From Nostocaceae cyanobacterium CSSed10_463m (GTDB lineage: Bacteria > Cyanobacteriota > Cyanobacteriia > Cyanobacteriales > Nostocaceae): a stretch of DNA of 10,027 bases. The position numbers and the translations under genes were made by a program. Shown here piece after piece: positions 6,357 to 10,027 of the stretch (position 1 is its first letter; every line of letters begins with the position of its first letter). The stretch spans positions 1-10,027 of the forward strand of contig PWQB01000307.1 in assembly GCA_003556955.1 (NCBI GenBank), in the 5' to 3' direction. The notes below the pieces were generated by a model, which had not been told where the DNA came from, did not search any database, and saw nothing but the letters and a program-made list of their open reading frames with translations.

Positions 6357-6643
6357 CGCCAACCAATGTTAATATTGACTCTCCCGACTCTAATGTTAAT
6401 ATTAGCACTACGAACAAATCCACCAGCAACAGCTTCAAGCTCTTCGTTTGATAGTTCTCCTTCTTCTACTTCAATTCCTTGTTCGGAGATGAAAGCTTGG
6501 GCTTCTTCTTCTGAGAAGTTAAAGCCATTTTCTGCACCAATACTCACAGCTTCAGTATACTCACTAGCATTTTCTAGTTTTTGCCGCAAATTAGGATCTT
6601 CGCTAGCAGCTAGAAACATTCGCTCAAGAGCTTCTTTCGACAT
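6350..6643 (-). CDS. Nif11-like leader RiPP precursor peptide
   Basis: The 97-residue product has a Nif11-type leader (residues 1-75) rich in Glu and Ser, with LERMFLAASEDPNLRQKL near the N-terminus and LSNEELEAVAGG at its end. The double Gly (G74-G75) is the expected cut site for the C39 peptidase of the neighbouring NHLM-type exporter. The core (76-97, 22 residues) is FVRSA, then NINIRVGRVNINI, then GWRR. It is cationic (five Arg), has no Cys, no Thr and one Ser, so it cannot form lanthionines. Alternating polar and beta-branched residues instead recall cores of radical SAM peptide epimerases (PoyD/OspD type), and Arg could be changed to ornithine as in landornamide. No such enzyme is in the window, so modification is inference. 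The ATG is preceded by AGGAG (6652-6656). A decayed second copy lies directly downstream. Confidence 0.88.
   Translation of the reverse strand: MSKEALERMFLAASEDPNLRQKLENASEYTEAVSIGAENGFNFSEEEAQAFISEQGIEVEEGELSNEELEAVAGGFVRSANINIRVGRVNINIGWRR
6365..6403 (-). repeat. Block-repeat A-B-ccc-B-A in the core-peptide coding sequence
   Basis: Plus-strand order is AATGTTAATATT (6365-6376), GACTCT (6377-6382), CCC, GACTCT (6386-6391), AATGTTAATATT (6392-6403). Both pairs are exact direct repeats. The 12-mers are 27 bp apart, a multiple of three, so they encode NINI twice in frame; the 6-mers belong to the RV units. The exactness at DNA level suggests recent internal duplication of the core. Confidence 0.9.
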
Positions 6644-6651
6644 TGTTTTAT

Positions 6652-6656
6652 CTCCT
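6652..6656 (-). promoter_or_regulatory. Ribosome binding site of the Nif11-leader precursor
   Basis: AGGAG on the minus strand ends eight bases before the ATG at 6643. It is among the strongest translation signals in the window and supports this start. Confidence 0.75.
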
Positions 6657-6690
6657 AGTAACTAATTAATGAAATTGAGTTTTATCGTTA

Positions 6691-6714
6691 CTGATTTAAA
6701 TAAATATAAATCAG
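6691..6714. repeat. Palindrome in the precursor's 5' leader, possible operator
   Basis: CTGATTTA (6691-6698) and TAAATCAG (6707-6714) are perfect 8-bp arms around an 8-nt centre. The site lies between the predicted -10 box (6725-6730) and the ribosome site, where a repressor or an RNA hairpin could act. The arms are AT-rich, so chance is possible. Confidence 0.4.
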
Positions 6715-6724
6715 GCATAATCTT

Positions 6725-6753
6725 TTTATAACTCAGAGGTTGTTTGATAGCAA
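6725..6753 (-). promoter_or_regulatory. Predicted promoter of the Nif11-leader precursor
   Basis: On the minus strand TTGCTA (6748-6753) and TATAAA (6725-6730) are spaced by 17 bp, giving a leader of about 75 nt. The -35 match is only partial, which fits a promoter helped by an activator. AAGTT repeats begin eight bases upstream of the -35 box. Confidence 0.5.
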
Positions 6754-6760
6754 TCTCAAG

Positions 6761-6826
6761 AAGTTACTAAAAGTTCAGGAGTTTATCAAAAAAAATTCTG
6801 CAAGTTGAGAAAAGTTATGTAAAGTT
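6761..6826. promoter_or_regulatory. Helically phased AAGTT direct repeats, candidate response-regulator sites
   Basis: AAGTT occurs at 6761, 6771, 6802, 6812 and 6822. Steps within each cluster are exactly 10 bp and the step between clusters is 31 bp, so all lie on about the same face of the helix. Two longer copies, AAGTTACTAAAAGTTCAGG (6761-6779) and AAGTTATGTAAAGTTCAGG (6812-6830), match at 16 of 19 positions. Tandem short repeats with about 10-11 bp period just upstream of a -35 box are typical of OmpR/PhoB-family sites. No known cyanobacterial consensus is matched, so the binding protein is unknown. Confidence 0.5.
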
Positions 6827-6984
6827 CAGGTTCAGCTTGATTGATTAATCTTTGTACTGATGGAGATTGCCAGATTAATTTAAAAATTTACTATTTTCAG
6901 CTACAAAACACTCATATAAGAATCATTTAATCTAAAATGTTTGAAGATAATTGTTTTGTTTATTGCAAATTCTCTAGAAAATTG

Positions 6985-7020
6985 CACCTAATTTTAAATT
7001 ATCTAATAGCAATTTAGGTG
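6985..7020 (-). terminator. Imperfect hairpin downstream of the NB-ARC/WD40 gene
   Basis: CACCTAA (6985-6991) can pair with TTAGGTG (7014-7020) around a 22-nt AT-rich loop; one bulge would extend the stem. It lies about 130 bp past the WD40 gene's stop, on its downstream side, with no clear U-tract. It is a weak terminator candidate. Confidence 0.25.
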
Positions 7021-7150
7021 TTGCTGATTCAAACTTGGGCAAAACGTTGCCATGCTCATAAGTCAACAAACTGCACATTATTTCTACGTTTTTCAAACTC
7101 ATCTGGGTAAGGCTACCGTGTATACTCACAAGTTAAAAACACATTACCAT

Positions 7151-10027
7151 CTAATTCACTGCGCCTAAAAATTTTAAAGCTTCTTTCTGCACATCTGTAA
7201 TGCCTTTTACGTCTTGAATACACATACCTTCATAGGGTCGTTTTGTTCTCAAGGTCTGTAGACATTTTCCTGTGTGAATATCCCACAGTCGCATAGTTTC
7301 ATCTTGTCCGCCACTGACTAGAATTTTACCATCGGGACTAAATGCCACAGACCACACCCAACTATGATGAGCTGGTATTGTGAGTTGACATTTACCTGTT
7401 TTGAGATTCCAAAGTTTCACGCTTTGGTCGCAACTACCACTAGCTAAAATTTTACCATCAGGACTAAATGCTACTGATTGTACCCAACTGCTATGTCCTC
7501 GTAACGTTTTTAAACATTCCCCGGTGGCGACATCCCATAAACGAATTGTACAATCGCAACTGGCACTGGCTAAAAGTTTACCATCAGGACTAAAAAAGAT
7601 GCCTTGTACCCAGCTAGTATGTCCCACGAGGGTGTTTATACAGTTACCTGTGTTAATATCCCACAATTTAATGGTTTTGTCTTCAGAAGCACTTGCTAAA
7701 ATAGTTCCATCAGGACTAAATTGAACTGACCACAGCCAACCCTCATGTCCTTGTAGAGTTTTTATACAGTTACCTGTGATTATATCCCATAATTTCACGG
7801 TGTAGTCACCACTGCAACTGGCTAAAGTCAGTCCATTCGTACTAAAAGCTACAGAACCAATCCAACGGCGGTGTCCCTGTAGTGTCTTCAGGCATTGACC
7901 TGTATTGACATCCCACAGTTTTATACTATAGTCGCTGCTGCCACTAGCCAGATGTTTGCCATCAGGACTAAAAGCCACGGAACACACCCATCCGCGATGT
8001 CCTTCTAAAACTATGGAATGAGGCGAAGTTTCTGAAGATTGCGCTGTTTCCAAATTCCACAATCGGATGGTTTTATCTTCACTACCACTGGCTAGGGTTT
8101 TGCCATCAGGACTGAAGGCGACTGATTGAATCCAACTACCATAACCTTGCCAAATATCAATACAGCTACCGGTGCTGACTTCCCACAGTCGTACTGAGCG
8201 ATCTTCTCCAGCTGTGGCTAGAATTGTACCATTGGGACTAAAGGCCACTGAGGTGAGCAGACTATTATGACCGTGGAGGTTTTTCAGGCATTGTCCATCA
8301 GCAATACTCCAAAGTCTGGCTGTGTGATCGCCACTGCCACTAGCTACCAGCTTACCATCAGGACTAAAGGCGACTGAGCGCAATCTTTGGCTATGTCCTG
8401 TGAATGTTTTCACACATTTGCCAGTACTAGTTTCCCAAATTTTCAGTGTGCGATCGCCACTACCACTAGCTAAGAGTTTACCATCAGGACTAAAGGCGAT
8501 CGCCCGTATCCAACGGTTATGTCCTGATAGGGTTTGCAAACATTCCCCTGTATCCGCATCCCACAGTTTAATAGTTTTATCTTCACTACCACTAGCAATT
8601 ATGCTGCCATCGGGGGAGAAAGCAACAGACCAAATAAAATTTTCGTGTCCTGACAGGACTTTAAAACATTCACCACTGTTAGCATCCCAAAGTCTAATGG
8701 TGGTATCGCTGCTGCCACTGGCAATTATACTACCATCAGGACTAAAGGCCACTGAACGTACTCGCTGATGATGTCCTGTGAGTGTTTTTAAACAACTACC
8801 ATCGAATACATCCCATAATTTTACTGTATGGTCGCTGCTGGCACTACAAAGCATTTTGCCGTTGGGACTAAAACTAATTGAATGTACCCAACCTGCGTGT
8901 CCTTTACAACTAAGGACTGCCTGGCCGTTATCAATTTGCCAGAGGTGAATTTCCCCATTCACATCTCCAGTAGCTAATAGTTTGCCATTGTCGCTAAAAG
9001 CCAAAGATAAAATGCTAGTTAACTGTTTAGCAAATACTGATTGACTCAGATCAGTACGAGTAAAGTTAACATTTTGTAAATTGATTTTTTGTAAACAAGC
9101 CGACCAAACAGTTAAATCAGAGAAGTCATAGCCACTCAGTTCAACTTGTAATTGACATAAGATATTAATCAGATTTCCAGCCGCATATCCTGGCTCTAAG
9201 GCTGTATTTTCTCGCAAATTTACCAGGATGCTTTGAAATTTAATTTCAATTTTATGCAAACTTTTGTACAAGGTTAAGAGTTGGTCAGCTAAAGGTTTTA
9301 TAAATAGCTGAATTTGTCCTTGCTTCACATACTCTTTTGCTTCTGATTTGAGTAAAGGGTATTGATTTAGTAAAACTATATTTTCTGATTCTATCTCCTC
9401 CAGAAGTTCTTGAATTATCTTATTTTGTAAATATTCTCTAACAACAGGCTGTAAAAAGAACTTTTTATTTTTTTTCTCCAACAGAGAACGATGTAACAGT
9501 GACCGAATAGTTTCACTAATGACTTGAGGGGGTATTTCGGGAATATATATGGATTTTAAAGCATTTTGATCAAATTGTTCTTGTTCTAGAGTTAACCAGT
9601 ATAAAAATTTCTTTTCTGAAGCAGGTAAACGATTAAATTGTTGTTCTAGAACCTCATTAATTTCTCCGGGAATGAACAATTTACTTTTGAGAAGATCGGA
9701 AATATTCCCATTATATAAATCCTTAGCAATGGCGGCGATAATTTTTAAAGCTAAAGGATTACCGCTATATTTTTCAATAAACTCTTGTAAACATAATTCT
9801 GATTCGAGGAAACATCCTTTTACTTGTAAAAGTTGTTGTCCAGCTTGCAAAGTTAATCCTGCTAATTTGAAACAACGAACAGGTAATGTTTCTCCTTGCA
9901 TGAAGCTAATTTCTTTAGGTTTTTCTCGTGTAGTCAAGAGTAAGCAACTGTTATGCTGGCGTTGTCCTAAAGCTTGAAAAAATGTTCTGTAGTTTTCATA
10001 GCCTTGTTGATATTGTCCTGCTAAAAC
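7151..10027 (-). CDS. NB-ARC/WD40 STAND-type protein, C-terminal 958 residues
   Basis: The frame is open to the right edge, so the start and P-loop are outside; an apparent start at 9937 is an internal TTG, since the preceding 30 codons are uninterrupted and fit the family. Numbered from the window edge, residues 28-34 (CLLLTTR) are the NB-ARC RNBS-B/sensor motif and GNPLAL (about 89-94) is the GLPLA-like motif. A winged-helix region follows (about 125-205, with LPASEKKFLYWL). Next is a helical linker ending in a short pentapeptide-like stretch (about 317-332). Fourteen WD40 repeats (about 336-930) would form two seven-bladed propellers. The tail RPYEGMCIQDVKGITDVQKE is shared by many cyanobacterial proteins of this design. 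Members are thought to be ligand-sensing switches that oligomerise; the N-terminal effector domain is not visible. It is transcribed toward the precursor gene, 507 bp away. Confidence 0.88.
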   Translation of the reverse strand, partial: VLAGQYQQGYENYRTFFQALGQRQHNSCLLLTTREKPKEISFMQGETLPVRCFKLAGLTLQAGQQLLQVKGCFLESELCLQEFIEKYSGNPLALKIIAAIAKDLYNGNISDLLKSKLFIPGEINEVLEQQFNRLPASEKKFLYWLTLEQEQFDQNALKSIYIPEIPPQVISETIRSLLHRSLLEKKNKKFFLQPVVREYLQNKIIQELLEEIESENIVLLNQYPLLKSEAKEYVKQGQIQLFIKPLADQLLTLYKSLHKIEIKFQSILVNLRENTALEPGYAAGNLINILCQLQVELSGYDFSDLTVWSACLQKINLQNVNFTRTDLSQSVFAKQLTSILSLAFSDNGKLLATGDVNGEIHLWQIDNGQAVLSCKGHAGWVHSISFSPNGKMLCSASSDHTVKLWDVFDGSCLKTLTGHHQRVRSVAFSPDGSIIASGSSDTTIRLWDANSGECFKVLSGHENFIWSVAFSPDGSIIASGSEDKTIKLWDADTGECLQTLSGHNRWIRAIAFSPDGKLLASGSGDRTLKIWETSTGKCVKTFTGHSQRLRSVAFSPDGKLVASGSGDHTARLWSIADGQCLKNLHGHNSLLTSVAFSPNGTILATAGEDRSVRLWEVSTGSCIDIWQGYGSWIQSVAFSPDGKTLASGSEDKTIRLWNLETAQSSETSPHSIVLEGHRGWVCSVAFSPDGKHLASGSSDYSIKLWDVNTGQCLKTLQGHRRWIGSVAFSTNGLTLASCSGDYTVKLWDIITGNCIKTLQGHEGWLWSVQFSPDGTILASASEDKTIKLWDINTGNCINTLVGHTSWVQGIFFSPDGKLLASASCDCTIRLWDVATGECLKTLRGHSSWVQSVAFSPDGKILASGSCDQSVKLWNLKTGKCQLTIPAHHSWVWSVAFSPDGKILVSGGQDETMRLWDIHTGKCLQTLRTKRPYEGMCIQDVKGITDVQKEALKFLGAVN
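7238..9022 (-). repeat. Fourteen tandem 126-bp units encoding WD40 blades
   Basis: Thirteen units are 42 codons long; unit 8 is 48 codons through an insertion (AQSSETSPHS). The unit consensus is W-x-x-S-V-A-F-S-P-D-G-K-x-L-A-S-G-S-x-D-x-T-I-K-L-W-D, then T-G-x-C-L-x-T-L-x-G-H. The DNA itself is repetitive: plus-strand CCATCAGGACTAAA recurs with the 126-bp period. This makes the array prone to unit gain, loss and conversion. Units 1, 7 and 10 are the most diverged. Confidence 0.9.

Larger units (their letters stand above)
6644..7150. other. Intergenic region of 507 bp: regulatory sites, no convincing gene
   Basis: The left part (6644-6870) holds the ribosome site, palindrome, promoter and phased AAGTT repeats of the precursor gene, listed separately. 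An 8-bp inverted repeat, GCAATCTC (6750-6757) and GAGATTGC (6863-6870), brackets the AAGTT array. The right part (6871-7150) is AT-rich; apart from one imperfect hairpin (6985-7020) I see no RNA gene, insertion-sequence end or coding sequence I would defend. Confidence 0.6.

Noticed and set aside
6366..6665. Plus-strand open frame opposite the Nif11-leader precursor
   Set aside because: Antisense shadow of a Ser/Glu-rich gene; the minus strand has a good ribosome site and a recognisable leader family.
6974..7102. Minus-strand frame of 42 codons starting MSLKNVEIMCSLLTYEHGNV
   Set aside because: It looks protein-like but has no ribosome site, no recognisable relative and contains the possible hairpin at 6985-7020; not defensible without homologues.
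7052..7168. Plus-strand frame MLISQQTAHYFYVF of about 38 codons
   Set aside because: No ribosome site, runs antisense into the end of the WD40 gene, His/Thr-rich noise.
7401..8768. Plus-strand open frames opposite the WD40 gene
   Set aside because: Antisense shadows kept open by the 126-bp repeat; they repeat one motif (LPSGLKA) that is the reverse of the S-P-D-G codons.
7238..9022. CRISPR-like periodic repeat
   Set aside because: The period is 126 bp, in frame and coding for WD40 blades; there are no short identical repeats with unique spacers.
9935..9937. TTG as start codon of the NB-ARC/WD40 gene
   Set aside because: The frame is open for 30 further codons to the edge and those codons encode family-typical NB-ARC sequence (for example GQYQQGYENYR).

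Overview
The window looks like part of the chromosome or a large plasmid of a filamentous, probably Nostoc/Anabaena-type cyanobacterium. The evidence is the AT-rich sequence, six copies of the HIP1 octamer GCGATCGC (starting at 22, 2726, 3434, 4342, 8450 and 8496), and the gene families: NHLM-type bacteriocin export, a Nif11-type leader peptide, an FHA-GAF protein and an NB-ARC/WD40 protein.

Region 1 (1-4063, minus strand) reads as one operon: a predicted zinc metallopeptidase, a tandem cyclic-nucleotide-binding-fold protein, the HlyD-like secretion protein of the NHLM system, and the first 22 codons of the C39-peptidase/ABC exporter, which runs off the left edge. Gaps between genes are 41, 38 and 6 bp. 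Region 2 (4173-6079, plus strand) is a divergent two-gene operon: a ParA/MinD-like ATPase with an Arg in place of the signature Lys, and an FHA-GAF protein with a GTG start. The two operons share a roughly 110-bp control region with a good minus-strand promoter at 4097-4125. That promoter implies that the peptidase starts at 4063 rather than at the longer frame's ATG at 4174.

Region 3 (6080-7150) holds a 97-residue Nif11-leader RiPP precursor on the minus strand (6350-6643). Directly downstream is the 3' half of a second, decayed precursor whose double-Gly processing site has become Ser-Arg. The intact core has no Cys and is built from repeated Asn-Ile and Arg-Val units; the broken core carries alternating Ile-Lys. 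Upstream of the precursor are a candidate promoter, a 5'-leader palindrome and five AAGTT elements phased in steps of 10 and 31 bp, the type of array bound by OmpR/PhoB-class regulators. A strong hairpin lies between this unit and the convergent FHA-GAF gene.

Region 4 (7151 to the right edge, minus strand) is the C-terminal 958 residues of a STAND-type NB-ARC protein with fourteen WD40 repeats. Its frame stays open to the window edge, so its true start is outside.

Working model (inference): the Nif11-leader peptide is the cargo of the NHLM exporter; the metallopeptidase and the CNBD-fold protein are dedicated partners of that exporter; and the divergent ATPase and FHA-GAF pair may position or gate it. 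No radical SAM enzyme, lanthionine synthetase or other peptide-modifying enzyme is visible in the window. The link to the WD40 gene is only proximity.
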